A DNA stretch of 64,000 nucleotides from Ammoniphilus sp. CFH 90114 (GCF_004123195.1 NZ_SDLI01000004.1:310001-374000); one strand, 5' to 3'. Shown: positions 51,279-60,402, counted from the first letter of the stretch. The notes: generated by a model not told the origin, from the letters alone. Made by a program: numbers and translations.

Positions 51279-51671
51279 TTGCAATCATCTTCTGATAAAA
51301 CACCTTACGATCTAATAGGTGGGGCTGAGACAATAGCGAAACTCGTTGACGCATTCTATGATCGGGTCGCTGTTCACCCAGACTTAATTCCTATCTTTCC
51401 GGAAGATCTTACGGAGACTAGGGAGAAACAATATCTCTTCCTCACTCAATTTTTTGGAGGTCCCCTCCTTTACTCAGAGCAACATGGTCACCCTATGTTA
51501 AGGGCTCGTCATATCCCTTTCCCTATTACACCTAAGCGTGCAGAAGCATGGCTTTCGTGTATGGAACAAGCTATGGAGCATATTGGACTTAAAGGCCCGA
51601 TTCGTGATTTTATGTTTGAGAGACTAACTCAGACCGCCTATCACATGGTCAATCGGCCACCCGAAGACTAG
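51279..51671 (+). CDS. truncated haemoglobin (group II, YjbI-like)
   Basis: 130 residues of 2-on-2 globin: YDLIGGAETIAKLVDAFYDRV, FPEDLTETREKQYLFLTQFFGGP with the distal-side residues, HPMLRARHIPFPITP carrying the proximal histidine, and WLSCMEQAMEHI. It binds haem and oxygen or NO. TTG start with GGGGGAAG ahead. Its stop shares CTAG with the convergent thioesterase's stop. Confidence 0.92.
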   Translation: MQSSSDKTPYDLIGGAETIAKLVDAFYDRVAVHPDLIPIFPEDLTETREKQYLFLTQFFGGPLLYSEQHGHPMLRARHIPFPITPKRAEAWLSCMEQAMEHIGLKGPIRDFMFERLTQTAYHMVNRPPED

Positions 51672-52210
51672 TCCGCTTGCTCCCTACCTGAACGATGGAG
51701 ATGAAGGAAGGTGCCCGTTGCCGTGACAATCACCTCTCCACGATCATTAACAATTCGGCATGTAGCTTGCATGATCTTCTGAGCCCGATGGGTCAGGCGG
51801 CAATGGGCAATTAACTCCTTGCCCCGACCCGGGTTATGATAATTAACGTTCATGTCTAAGGTAACAACCTTATCTTTTTGGTCAATGAGCTCTTCAAGCA
51901 TCCACCCCATTGCCATATCAGCAAGCAATGCCGTTATCCCGCCATAGACAATCCGGTAAGGATTCAAGATATCCCTCGTAATTGGCATCGAACAGCTAAA
52001 CCGCTCCCCACTTTCAATTAACTTCATCTGCATGAAATTTCCCATAAACGGATATTTATTTTCACGCATGGCTTCTACAGCTTTAACAGCTTTAACAACC
52101 ATGGCGTATTCACGCTCTGACATGGCTTGTATAGAGTCTATCAATTGTTTTTTATCATATTTTTTTACATCTGCACCAACATCTGGGGTGTCGATTCTTG
52201 TCATTTTCAC
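51668..52210 (-). CDS. PaaI-type hotdog thioesterase
   Basis: About 180 residues from GTG 52210 (GGAG about ten bases ahead). An N-terminal helix (YAMVVKAVKAVEAM) precedes the hotdog domain: RDILNPYRIVYGGITALLADMAMGW with the general base region, and LDMNVNYHNPGRGKELIAHCRL. It cleaves acyl-CoA thioesters in the cytoplasm. Longer frames upstream lack ribosome sites. Overlaps the haemoglobin gene's stop. Confidence 0.85.
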   Translation of the reverse strand: MKMTRIDTPDVGADVKKYDKKQLIDSIQAMSEREYAMVVKAVKAVEAMRENKYPFMGNFMQMKLIESGERFSCSMPITRDILNPYRIVYGGITALLADMAMGWMLEELIDQKDKVVTLDMNVNYHNPGRGKELIAHCRLTHRAQKIMQATCRIVNDRGEVIVTATGTFLHLHRSGREQAD

Positions 52211-52289
52211 TCGTATTCCACTCCATATTCCGTTATAATAGAAAAAACCGTTTTCAAGATCAGAAAAAGAACCAACAAGGAGTACACCT

Positions 52290-53075
52290 ATGAGAACGAT
52301 TTGGTTTATGATTTCATTCTTTTTATGCTTTCTCTGCTTTTCTACTATAACGCAAGCTAAAGAGAAAGTCATCGAAGTATATGTGAATGATCAACAAATG
52401 CGCTTTGATAGTGGTCCGCCCTTTATTACAAATGGTACAACCATGGTTCCTTTGAGGTTTATCGTTGAATCCCTTGGAGCCCAGGTATCCTGGGATTCGC
52501 AAAGCCAAACTGTCTCTTTAATACGTGACGATACCACCATGAAACTCACGATTAATCAACTGGAAGCAGAGATAAATGGACAAGCCAAACCTCTGCGTCA
52601 GGCACCTCTCATCCATGAGAACCGGACGTATGTCCCGCTGAGATTTATTGGGGAAGAATTACAACAGGATGTAGAATGGGAACCTAGTCAGTCCATCGTC
52701 TTCATCTCTGATGATCAGCAGGAAAGTGATATTTATTGGTTGGCTAAACTTGTAGAGGCTGAGAGCTCTTCTGAACCCTATCAAGGTAAAGTCGCCGTAG
52801 CCGCTGTCGTATTAAACCGGACCCAATCCGCCTACTTCCCAAAAACAATTAAATCTGTGATTTTCGAGTCGTCGCAATTCACCCCAGTTAAGACGAAGAG
52901 GATCTTTGGACTTAAGCCAGAGGAAGATACCATACGTGCCGTTCGTGAAGCGTTGAGCGGTGTTGATCCAACCTATGGCGCTCTTTATTTCTTTAACCCA
53001 AACAAGACGAACAACCGTTTTCTTCATAGTCGGAGCATTACGATGACGATCGGTAACCACCGATTCACAACTTAG
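52290..53075 (+). CDS. secreted SleB-type cell-wall hydrolase with copper-amine-oxidase-like N-domain
   Basis: 261 residues: signal peptide (MISFFLCFLCFSTITQA), two repeats of the copper-amine-oxidase N-like wall-binding module (VPLRFIVESLGAQVSWD; VPLRFIGEELQQDVEWE), then the SleB/CwlJ catalytic domain from about 150 (LAKLVEAESSSEPYQGKVAVAAVVLNR, with the catalytic glutamate in VEAES). It should lyse peptidoglycan at spore germination or in growth. AAGGAG precedes the ATG. Confidence 0.92.
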   Translation: MRTIWFMISFFLCFLCFSTITQAKEKVIEVYVNDQQMRFDSGPPFITNGTTMVPLRFIVESLGAQVSWDSQSQTVSLIRDDTTMKLTINQLEAEINGQAKPLRQAPLIHENRTYVPLRFIGEELQQDVEWEPSQSIVFISDDQQESDIYWLAKLVEAESSSEPYQGKVAVAAVVLNRTQSAYFPKTIKSVIFESSQFTPVKTKRIFGLKPEEDTIRAVREALSGVDPTYGALYFFNPNKTNNRFLHSRSITMTIGNHRFTT

Positions 53076-53098
53076 TGTTCAAGGATAAGGAGACTAGA

Positions 53099-53148
53099 AA
53101 AGGCATATGTACTTGCTATCGGTTTAGCAAGCAGATATGCCTTTTTTT
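53099..53148 (+). terminator. terminator of the SleB-like gene at 52.3 kb
   Basis: AAGGCATAT / ATATGCCTT outer stem with an inner CTTGCT/AGCAAG stem, then seven Ts. Confidence 0.9.
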
Positions 53149-53233
53149 CGTTTCACAAAATTCATTTGGAATGCCTTACGGACTAACCCCATATAATGCT
53201 AAAAAAGGACTTTTAATATAAAGGTGGCTTGCC

Positions 53234-54373
53234 ATGAACCGAATATATAAGATGAGACTCCCCAGTCTCTTTCTATTATTGTCTCTTTTTAGCACCTTCC
53301 TATTCCTGTCTTTCGCTTGGCTGTTTAGCCATACAACGATAAAGATTTCATCTCCCTCGATGAGACAAGCTATGTCACAATTGTCCTATGAGACCATTAT
53401 CCATGCCTTTGAGATGGAAATTCCTTATTTACGATATCATAAAACAACTTTAGAACAACAGCCTAAACCTTTATCCTTATTTCTATTTGAAACCATGACG
53501 AGCCTCAAGCCAACAGATCTGCGATCGCTCCTAGGTCGAGAACTTCCTGGACTATCCATGTTCCATGTCGAAGTTCTCGCAACAGGACAAAACGTGAACT
53601 TGCAAAACTTTGTAATAGAATCCCCTCCTCCCACAGATGCGCTGCTCCCTGCTGAGACAGCGGAATCTTTACCTGATGAGAAAGCATCCGAGGAAAAGGC
53701 AACGACAGAGCAAATTCGTTCTATGATATTCATCTATAACACCCATAATACTGAATCATGGACACATGTATCCAATAATCCAAGTGTCACAGATGAACAA
53801 AAAAACATTACCCTAGTCAGCAAGCGCTTAGCCGAAGAGTTAGAAAGAAGAGGAATTCGTACACACTTTGATCAAACGGATCACCAGCAAAAGCTTAAAG
53901 ATCAGGGTCTGCCCTATGCGTTCTCCTATGCTGCATCCCTAAAGACCGTTCAAGAGGCAATAAAGCAGCATGACAACATAGGCTATATATTTGACATCCA
54001 TCGCGATTCCCAACCTAAGGAACAAACTACAGCTGTTGTGAATGGGAAATCCTACGCTAGACCTTATTTTGTCATTGGTAAAAGAAATAAGAACTGGGAG
54101 CAGAATGCAGAATTAGCAAAGAAAATCCACTATGGCTTAGAAAAAAAATACCCGGGATTATCCATAGGTGTATTAGGTAAAGCAGAAGGAAATGGAGAAT
54201 ACAACCAATCCGTTTCCCCTCAAAGTATCCTCCTTGAAATCGGTGGAATCGATAATACGCTCGAGGAGACTTATAATACCGCAGCCGCTCTTGCAGACGT
54301 AATTGCTGATATCTATTTTGAAAAAGACAAAAAAGTAGATTCTCCCGCACCGTCAGATCGGAATCCTATGTAA
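53234..54373 (+). CDS. SpoIIP-like amidase/endopeptidase
   Basis: 379 residues: N-terminal membrane anchor (LFLLLSLFSTFLFLSFAWLF), a low-complexity middle and the SpoIIP domain from about 170 (MIFIYNTHNTESWTH, with H and E metal ligands; YIFDIHRDS; LLEIGGIDNT). SpoIIP degrades peptidoglycan during engulfment. The spoIIP-gpr context of the main copy is absent, so this may be a paralogue. AGGTGG precedes the ATG; a small membrane gene follows after 15 bases. Confidence 0.9.
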   Translation: MNRIYKMRLPSLFLLLSLFSTFLFLSFAWLFSHTTIKISSPSMRQAMSQLSYETIIHAFEMEIPYLRYHKTTLEQQPKPLSLFLFETMTSLKPTDLRSLLGRELPGLSMFHVEVLATGQNVNLQNFVIESPPPTDALLPAETAESLPDEKASEEKATTEQIRSMIFIYNTHNTESWTHVSNNPSVTDEQKNITLVSKRLAEELERRGIRTHFDQTDHQQKLKDQGLPYAFSYAASLKTVQEAIKQHDNIGYIFDIHRDSQPKEQTTAVVNGKSYARPYFVIGKRNKNWEQNAELAKKIHYGLEKKYPGLSIGVLGKAEGNGEYNQSVSPQSILLEIGGIDNTLEETYNTAAALADVIADIYFEKDKKVDSPAPSDRNPM

Positions 54374-54388
54374 TGAGGGGAATGAATT

Positions 54389-54544
54389 GTGAGAGAATCC
54401 TTTGGATGGTTGTCCTTCACCTTTTTCTCTAGTCTTTTTTGCTTTTTCTGGTTTGATTGGATTATCACCATCACTTGTTTCACTTCAGGTTTGCTCGTCA
54501 GTATTAAAGCGATGATAAGCGAATACACGGATGACGAGGAATAA
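54389..54544 (+). CDS. small hydrophobic protein, 51 aa
   Basis: GTG start with GAGGGG eight bases ahead. Mostly two hydrophobic stretches (WLSFTFFSSLFCFFWF; IITITCFTSGLLVSI) and an acidic end (YTDDEE). It lies 15 bases after the SpoIIP-like stop and before a terminator, so it is likely to share the transcript. Unknown; a small membrane partner is possible. Confidence 0.6.
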   Translation: MRESFGWLSFTFFSSLFCFFWFDWIITITCFTSGLLVSIKAMISEYTDDEE

Positions 54545-54553
54545 ACCTTAAAT

Positions 54554-54593
54554 GAGCCCTCTTCTTAAGCTAACAAAAGCTAAGAGAGGGCTC
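54554..54593. terminator. hairpin between SpoIIP-like operon and YkyB-like gene
   Basis: GAGCCCTCTTCTTAAGC / GCTAAGAGAGGGCTC stem with two mismatches; T-runs are weak on both sides. Confidence 0.65.
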
Positions 54594-54597
54594 GCCC

Positions 54598-55233
54598 TTA
54601 TTTCTTCGGGAATGGATCAAAGAATGATTTCCTTCGGTGATTCGGTTTTGAAATCGGGGTAGGTCGCTTCATATTCACAGGTGGATGAGTTTCCTTCGGA
54701 CGGATATATTGCTCAAGCAATTGCACAGCTTGACGCAGTGGAAAGGTATCAGTCGGATTGCGGAAATCGTCACTCCACTCTCCTAGGTGAGGCAATTCAA
54801 GAAGGTCTTCACGCGTGGAAAGAATGTGGAACCCATACTCTCCCACTTTTACCAGAGTGTTTGAAGTCTGTTGATGATATTTACTTGGATTCGGTGATTG
54901 CTGAAGCCCCACCTTCGAAGCTTTCCCTTCATCAATAAGCTTTTCAATGACGGAGGTCTTAAGTTGGTACAATTTTTGGGGCTGTGGGCTTGTCTTTGCA
55001 TGTCGGTTCACAGCAAACAATGCCTTCGCAAGGTTGTCAACCGTCGGTTGAATCGGCGCGGAGTGGCGAGATGGAATCGGTGCGGATTGTTTGAGGTCAA
55101 ATAGATAATGGTACCGATCCCTATCCTTTAATTTTGCAATCGGGGCACCAACAGGAATCTTCCCCATCTTTTGCAGTTCCTCTTTCGTCTTATATTCTGT
55201 CGGAACTTGATCTTTTTTCGTGAACAATTGCAA
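54598..55233 (-). CDS. YkyB-like protein
   Basis: 211 residues from TTG 55233 (GGAGG nine bases ahead). The core LAKALFAVNRHAKTSPQPQKLYQLK, then KYHQQTSNTLVKVGEYGFHI and LPHLGEWSDDFRNP match B. subtilis YkyB, whose function is unknown. Flanked by basic, proline-rich tails. Single gene. Confidence 0.82.
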   Translation of the reverse strand: MQLFTKKDQVPTEYKTKEELQKMGKIPVGAPIAKLKDRDRYHYLFDLKQSAPIPSRHSAPIQPTVDNLAKALFAVNRHAKTSPQPQKLYQLKTSVIEKLIDEGKASKVGLQQSPNPSKYHQQTSNTLVKVGEYGFHILSTREDLLELPHLGEWSDDFRNPTDTFPLRQAVQLLEQYIRPKETHPPVNMKRPTPISKPNHRRKSFFDPFPKK

Positions 55234-55348
55234 CGAATGATTCCTCCTTCCTTTAGCCTAAGAAAAAATTATATATTTCTTTATATTCTATCACAAGTAT
55301 AGGCTACCTTGTCCAATATTTCATGAATTTCATTCTGTGATAACGAAG

Positions 55349-55380
55349 AAAAACCCCTGATTACATTAGAGTATCAGGAG
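55349..55380 (-). terminator. terminator of the holin-like gene
   Basis: CTCCTGAT / ATCAGGGG stem then TTTTT on the minus strand. Confidence 0.75.
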
Positions 55381-55402
55381 TTTGTTGGTATATCCTATCT
55401 AC

Positions 55403-55753
55403 TTACACATCATTAGGGCCATTCGCGTTCGGAGGCCGGGGAACCGATGAATTCACACCGTTAGAAGGAGGTTCTATTGGTGGGATTACGTTTTGTGGGG
55501 TACCGTTATCTTGGGGCAGGTACTCTCTTTTCTTCACTTGAGTGTAAACTCCACTGGCCGTTAACCCTATTAATAATGCAGTAACTGCTTTTTCCATCAA
55601 CCAAACCGGCACGGAAACCAAGATGACGCCCATAACTACCGCAATCAACGCCCGATATCTCACGTCTATCCTAAAGGCATTACCTACAACAGAAACAAAG
55701 GCAGCCACCACGGCTGAAACCGTTGCAAAATCAAGAAATGTATTCTCAAACAA
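55403..55753 (-). CDS. holin-like small membrane protein
   Basis: 116 residues from TTG 55753 (GGGAGG eight bases ahead). Three hydrophobic segments (FATVSAVVAAFVSVVGNAF; ALIAVVMGVILVSVPVWLM; ALLIGLTASGVYTQV) and a proline-rich C-terminus. Similar in outline to phage holins, though no lysin lies beside it. A domesticated holin is a guess. Confidence 0.5.
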   Translation of the reverse strand: MFENTFLDFATVSAVVAAFVSVVGNAFRIDVRYRALIAVVMGVILVSVPVWLMEKAVTALLIGLTASGVYTQVKKREYLPQDNGTPQNVIPPIEPPSNGVNSSVPRPPNANGPNDV

Positions 55754-55789
55754 GGGAATCACCTCCCTATCAAAATATTCGAATACAAT

Positions 55790-55821
55790 AAAAACGTGAA
55801 GGCCAACTACAGTTGGCCTTC
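55790..55821 (-). terminator. terminator of the glycoside hydrolase lipoprotein gene
   Basis: GAAGGCCAACT / AGTTGGCCTTC perfect 11-base stem, two-base loop, T-rich on the minus strand. Confidence 0.8.
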
Positions 55822-55831
55822 AGGGTCAATA

Positions 55832-57259
55832 TCAGTTCAGTGGAGTATAATCCACATTGGGTGTATAATTATTTCCTGCATTCCATAGCAGAAATTCTTT
55901 TATTCCAGCTTCATTAAGAGCTTTAATTTGCAATTCTACTTCTCTTTTGCCGTAAGGAATATAATTGCCTTTTCCTAGCCAAGGAGCGGTAAAATCTTGA
56001 ATCCACGGTCTTGACAGGGGAGGGTTCTCCATCTGAGCCAATTTCTGATTTTCCATCTTGGCGTATTCTTGAACTAAACGATGAGGGTCTGTATCAGGCT
56101 TAGGAATATTAAAATAACCTGGCCCCCAATGACTTGGGTAGATCATGGAGCTGATGACATCTACATGGTTGCTGATCGCTGTAAAGTTCTGGCCAATACC
56201 GGGCGCCTCAGACAATGTTGCTGTGTAGCCAAATATATCGACAGAGACTTTGACATTATAGGGTTCAAGTTCCTTCTTTGCATACTCAACGAAATCGGTA
56301 ACAGCCGTAACCCTCGCTGCAACAGCATCATATTCAGGCTTTGGAGGGGCTGATTCTTGAATGGCTATAGGAGCCGGTTTAGCATCGCCAGCCAAGGTTT
56401 CACTAGGAGGTTGAGCTTCTCGCTGCTCTGCCCAAGCTTCTTGATGCTCCGTTTCCCATTCTATCTTCTTCTTTTCCCACACTGCCACCAGCCTTGGTTC
56501 CAATTGATCTTTTGTATAGTTCCCCATACCATAAGTTAAAGTTTTGTCACGATTTTCGAAACCTTCAGGAAAGCGAACATAGTCAAACTGAATTTCCTGA
56601 AAGCCGAGTTTCGCTGCTTCCTTTGCTATCTCCACATTATGTTGCCACACTTCAGTCAAGAAGGGGTTTACAAACGCTTCCCCTCTTCGATTTTTCCATA
56701 CCTGCCCCCCATTCTTAAAAGAAAGTTCTGGTTTTTGCCCAGCCAGAACAGAATCCTTAAATACTACAATACGGGCAATCGGATAGATCTTATGATCGGA
56801 AAGAGTCTGGACCAGCGCCTTAGGATCTTTCATAAAAGGCTTGCTAAAGGGCTCCATATCACCTTCCATCTTATACGTAATCCAACCATGATCATCTTTA
56901 ATATCGATGACCATCGCATTCAAATCGGTTGTTTCCACAAGCTTGAGCAGATCCGGGAACTTTTGTCCCCCCGCCGAATGACCCGTCACATAAATGCCTC
57001 GAATCGCATCTGGATACTCAAAAGGAGGATGGCTAACAGCTTGCTCCTCTTCCTCTCCTTCTGGTGCTACTTCTGCTACTTCAGTTACAGGCTTTTCTAC
57101 CTCCACAGCTTGTTTGTTCGAAGCTTCTTCTTTCTCTTGAGTTTCCAGATCTTTTGGGGTCGTGTCAAGAGAAGGTGATGTGGATACGGGCTCACTACAA
57201 GCGATTAGGAGGACCATCATCATCATGAATAAAAGCATGATTATTCCTGTTTTCCTCAT
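55832..57259 (-). CDS. putative glycoside hydrolase lipoprotein (DUF4015-like)
   Basis: 475 residues. Lipobox LLIAC with cysteine near 21, acidic linker to about 80, then a TIM-barrel-like hydrolase: IRGIYVTGHSAGG, AMVIDIKDDHGWI, IQFDYVRFPEG, VSVDIFGYTA, VISSMIYPSHW, and LLWNAGNNY. An insert rich in E, Q, A and P (about 265-310) interrupts the barrel. Similar proteins are thought to act on cell-wall glycans. GAGGAG precedes the ATG. Confidence 0.85.
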   Translation of the reverse strand: MRKTGIIMLLFMMMMVLLIACSEPVSTSPSLDTTPKDLETQEKEEASNKQAVEVEKPVTEVAEVAPEGEEEEQAVSHPPFEYPDAIRGIYVTGHSAGGQKFPDLLKLVETTDLNAMVIDIKDDHGWITYKMEGDMEPFSKPFMKDPKALVQTLSDHKIYPIARIVVFKDSVLAGQKPELSFKNGGQVWKNRRGEAFVNPFLTEVWQHNVEIAKEAAKLGFQEIQFDYVRFPEGFENRDKTLTYGMGNYTKDQLEPRLVAVWEKKKIEWETEHQEAWAEQREAQPPSETLAGDAKPAPIAIQESAPPKPEYDAVAARVTAVTDFVEYAKKELEPYNVKVSVDIFGYTATLSEAPGIGQNFTAISNHVDVISSMIYPSHWGPGYFNIPKPDTDPHRLVQEYAKMENQKLAQMENPPLSRPWIQDFTAPWLGKGNYIPYGKREVELQIKALNEAGIKEFLLWNAGNNYTPNVDYTPLN

Positions 57260-57325
57260 TATGCTTCTCCTCTACATATAATCTTGGCCACGCTTTTGAA
57301 TTTGTTCTGGTTATCCATAGATACT

Positions 57326-57354
57326 TCATTCTATGCTTCAGAATAGGGTATAAT
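57326..57354 (+). promoter_or_regulatory. promoter of the cyclophilin gene
   Basis: TTCATT, 17 bases, TATAAT, about 40 bases before the start. Confidence 0.5.
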
Positions 57355-57392
57355 GAGGTGTATCTAACTCCCCTTCAGGAAAGGATGAAAAA

Positions 57393-58028
57393 ATGAAAAA
57401 GTGGTACTTCCTATTCATCGCAAGTCTAAGCATGTTGCTGCTTTCTGCATGTGGGGCCACCCAAGAACAGGCCGTTTCAGATAGGGGGCCTACAACGACG
57501 AAAACGTGGGACAAGCCTCCAGAGATGATCATTGAGCCGGACAAGCCTTATACAGCAACGATTACAACTAATAAGGGAGATATTAAAATAGAGCTCTTTA
57601 CGAAAGATGCTCCGCAAACTGTCAATAATTTTATCTTCTTAGCGAAAGAGGACTTTTACCAGAACGTTTTGTTCCATCGTGTTATTAAGGGATTTATGAT
57701 CCAAACCGGAGATCCTACCGGCACGGGAACCGGTGGCCCAGGCTATCAATTTGAAGATGAGCTTCCTGCCCCACACCGCTATGAGGCAGGAATCGTAGCA
57801 ATGGCCAATGCAGGCCCCAATACAAATGGCAGCCAATTCTTCATCTGTAATGGAGCAGATAGTGAGAATCTTAATGGCTACCCAAACTACACCATATTTG
57901 GTAGAGTCGTTGAAGGTATGGAAACCGTAGAAGCCATCTCCAACGTGAATGTGAAGCAAAGTCCTATGGGAGAACCAAGCCAACCGACTGAAGAAGTGTA
58001 TATTAAAAACATAACCATCTCAGAATAA
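57393..58028 (+). CDS. secreted cyclophilin-type peptidyl-prolyl isomerase lipoprotein
   Basis: 211 residues. Lipobox LLSAC with C20, then a cyclophilin domain from about 55: FHRVIKGFMIQTGDPTGTGTGGPGYQFEDE, MANAGPNTNGSQFFI, YTIFGRVVEGM. Catalyses proline cis-trans isomerisation for exported proteins. AAAGGATG precedes the ATG. Single gene with promoter and strong terminator. Confidence 0.94.
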   Translation: MKKWYFLFIASLSMLLLSACGATQEQAVSDRGPTTTKTWDKPPEMIIEPDKPYTATITTNKGDIKIELFTKDAPQTVNNFIFLAKEDFYQNVLFHRVIKGFMIQTGDPTGTGTGGPGYQFEDELPAPHRYEAGIVAMANAGPNTNGSQFFICNGADSENLNGYPNYTIFGRVVEGMETVEAISNVNVKQSPMGEPSQPTEEVYIKNITISE

Positions 58029-58029
58029 A

Positions 58030-58078
58030 AATAGAAATAGTCTTGCCCTTGATAATCAGAGGCAAGACTATTTCTATT
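58030..58078. terminator. bidirectional terminator after the cyclophilin gene
   Basis: An 18-base perfect stem (58030-58047 with 58061-58078), convergent genes on both sides. Confidence 0.92.
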
Positions 58079-58094
58079 CATCTATGGTATAGAA

Positions 58095-59048
58095 CTATAT
58101 GGTGCTATACAGAAGTAAAACAATGGAAGTAAGAGATAAACAGGCTCCAATAAGATATAGGAATGCTACCGTCTGTTTTTGATTCAATCCCCATCTCATG
58201 AGCGTATGATGGGTATGAGATCTGTCCGCAATATGTAATCCTTTGCCACTGAGGAAACGCTTCAAGAAGACAATTAAAGTATCAAAGATCGGAACCCCTA
58301 AAGCAAACACAGGAACAAAAATAGAAGCAAGTGTCGCCCCCTTAAACGCTCCATCAACTGCAATCACCGCTAAAGTAAACCCTAAGAAGGTGGCACCTGA
58401 ATCCCCCATAAAAATGCTGGCAGGATGGAAATTATACTTAAGGAAAGCAAGGACTGCGCCCATTAAGATGATAGCCACCATAGCGGCTGCATACTGGCCT
58501 TGTATGAGAGCGATGAAAAACAACGTCATGCTGGATATCGATGTAATACCAGCCGCTAATCCATCTACACCATCAATAAAATTCATCATATTCGTAATCG
58601 CAACAATCCACAGGATGGTTAACGCGGTAGCTAACCAGTCCGGAAACATAATCATACCGTGGTCAACAAAGAAGTTCGTAATCCCGTCAATTCGAATTCC
58701 AAGAGCGACAATAACACCCGCTGCCCCAACCTGAGCCAATAACCTCGGCCACACATAGAATTCCCTACCCTTAGACTTGTACCAATCATCAAGCAATCCT
58801 ATCGTTACCAGAATAGCCCCTCCGACCACAATCCCTAAAGATAACCGGTTAATTCCCAAAAATAACAAGACTAAAGAGGCAACCGTTAAATAAATTAACA
58901 AGCCACCTAACAAGGGAATCGGCTTGGCATGGATCTTACGAGCACTTGGTTGGTCAAGAATTCCCCAATAAAAAGATAACCGCTTAAATAAGGGCAGCAA
59001 AAAATAGCACAGTAAATAAGATAGGCTCAACAACAGCAAGTACTTCAT
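58095..59048 (-). CDS. undecaprenyl-phosphate GlcNAc-1-phosphate transferase (TagO/WecA-like)
   Basis: 317 residues from the ATG at 59048. Ten or so membrane helices with the polyprenyl-phosphate transferase signature: ARKIHAKPIPLLGG, GLLDDWY, NMMNFIDGVDGLAAG, GDSGATFLGF and IADRSHTHH. It starts wall teichoic acid or related glycan synthesis by loading GlcNAc-phosphate on the lipid carrier. AAGGAG lies about 12 bases ahead. The MraY/WecA split is clear from the HTHH motif. Confidence 0.92.
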   Translation of the reverse strand: MKYLLLLSLSYLLCYFLLPLFKRLSFYWGILDQPSARKIHAKPIPLLGGLLIYLTVASLVLLFLGINRLSLGIVVGGAILVTIGLLDDWYKSKGREFYVWPRLLAQVGAAGVIVALGIRIDGITNFFVDHGMIMFPDWLATALTILWIVAITNMMNFIDGVDGLAAGITSISSMTLFFIALIQGQYAAAMVAIILMGAVLAFLKYNFHPASIFMGDSGATFLGFTLAVIAVDGAFKGATLASIFVPVFALGVPIFDTLIVFLKRFLSGKGLHIADRSHTHHTLMRWGLNQKQTVAFLYLIGACLSLTSIVLLLYSTI

Positions 59049-59133
59049 TCTCTTTAGGCTCTCCTTCGTCTCATTCTCTATGATTTCGACAGGTTCTACT
59101 AAATTATACCACAATAGAATGAGAGAGGAACCT

Positions 59134-59883
59134 TTATTTCAACTGAAATCGCTTACTTTCGCCATAAATCTTCAAAGCCTTGACAGCAACAAACGACTTC
59201 TCGGGATAGCGAAAACAAGTTAATTCGCCACCAAAAACACAACCCGTGTCAATATTGATCACGTTTTGTTCCCATAGGGGCTGATGAACAGGAGTATGTC
59301 CATGTACCAGCAAGGCCCTCCCCTTGTAATGCTTAATAACCGGATCTCTTTCGGGTAAGCCATGCTTATCCAGATTACCTGTAGGAAATCCATATAAACA
59401 TATATCCCTTAGCCTCTTATGATTAGAGCCAATCATATCTGCCCGAATCCCTGCATGCACAACGACTAATTCTCCCTGATCAAATTGAAGGTATAAGGGA
59501 AGGCTCTTGATATACTCTTCAATCCAACGGCGAGTTCCTGTTGGATCTTCCGTTTTTTCTATTTCTTCGACCGTAGTTTCCAACCCATGCTTGACTTGAA
59601 CCCTTCTGCCTTGACACCATCTCAGCAGCTTATCATCATGATTCCCAGGGCAGTGATAAGCCAGCTTCGCTTCTACTAGTTTTTTCACTAACTCCAATAC
59701 AGCGAGACTCTTAGGGCCTCGATCACAAAGGTCACCCACAAACACAAGCATCCGATTATCTGAATGACGATAGAGGCCTTCTTGATTCTTATAACCAAGC
59801 TTATCTAAAAGTAAGATCAACTCGTCGTAGCATCCATGAATATCGCCGATAATATCCACGTTACGAATAGATTTGGTATTCAC
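59134..59883 (-). CDS. prpE: PrpE-like bis(5'-nucleosyl)-tetraphosphatase
   Basis: 249 residues with the calcineurin-like motifs DIHGCYDE, GDLCDRGP, GNHD, VVHAGI and LVHGHTP and the family's DTGCVFGGELTCFRYPE ending. PrpE of B. subtilis splits Ap4A asymmetrically and touches spore germination. GTG start with GGAGGTG ahead. The TagO-like gene follows 85 bases on. Confidence 0.9.
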   Translation of the reverse strand: MNTKSIRNVDIIGDIHGCYDELILLLDKLGYKNQEGLYRHSDNRMLVFVGDLCDRGPKSLAVLELVKKLVEAKLAYHCPGNHDDKLLRWCQGRRVQVKHGLETTVEEIEKTEDPTGTRRWIEEYIKSLPLYLQFDQGELVVVHAGIRADMIGSNHKRLRDICLYGFPTGNLDKHGLPERDPVIKHYKGRALLVHGHTPVHQPLWEQNVINIDTGCVFGGELTCFRYPEKSFVAVKALKIYGESKRFQLK

Positions 59884-60088
59884 CCTTGTCTCACCTCCTA
59901 TTCAACCCGAACTCTGTTTAGCCTATTATACCCAAAAAGAGGAAAAAAAAATTCTACTTTTCAAGAGACTCTTCCACCCATTATAATGAGCTTGCAAGGC
60001 ATTAGAGTCAAGAATAATTCATCTTTGATCTAGCTATCCTAACCATGAACATTCTTTAGCAAACAAGGGCGAAGGGAGACTAGACGTC

Positions 60089-60280
60089 TTGAATGGGTCC
60101 ATGGAAGACATCATTTTAGCAGAGATTGAGAAGCAGCGATCCCGTAAGATTGAAGATAAGGTCGCTCAATTTAATCAGATTTGTACACGTCTTGGATTAC
60201 AAGAAAAGGGAATTAATGAAATTACCCCACACTTGCGTGAAATACTGGAAGAAGAGGTGGAATTCGAACCTTATCATTAA
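60089..60280 (+). CDS. small helical protein, 63 aa
   Basis: TTG start with AAGGGAG ten bases ahead. Helical and charged (ILAEIEKQRSRKIEDKVAQFNQI), no cysteines or membrane segment. A terminator lies 24 bases after the stop. Unknown function. Confidence 0.6.
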   Translation: MNGSMEDIILAEIEKQRSRKIEDKVAQFNQICTRLGLQEKGINEITPHLREILEEEVEFEPYH

Positions 60281-60304
60281 ATTACATAGTAATTACTTCT
60301 GACT

Positions 60305-60331
60305 AGTCCAGTTTTAACAACTGGACTTTTT
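60305..60331 (+). terminator. terminator of the 63-aa gene
   Basis: AGTCCAGTT / AACTGGACT with a five-base loop and Ts. Confidence 0.85.
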
Positions 60332-60354
60332 CATCTTCTTGCCAGGTAGAAAAT

Positions 60355-60391
60355 ATTAAAAAAAGAAGAAGCCGTAGGCTATCTTCTTTTC
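60355..60391 (-). terminator. terminator of the 44-aa gene
   Basis: AAGAAG.AGCC / GGCT.CTTCTT stem, then seven Ts on the minus strand. Confidence 0.65.
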
Positions 60392-60402
60392 CTTTAGATG
60401 AG

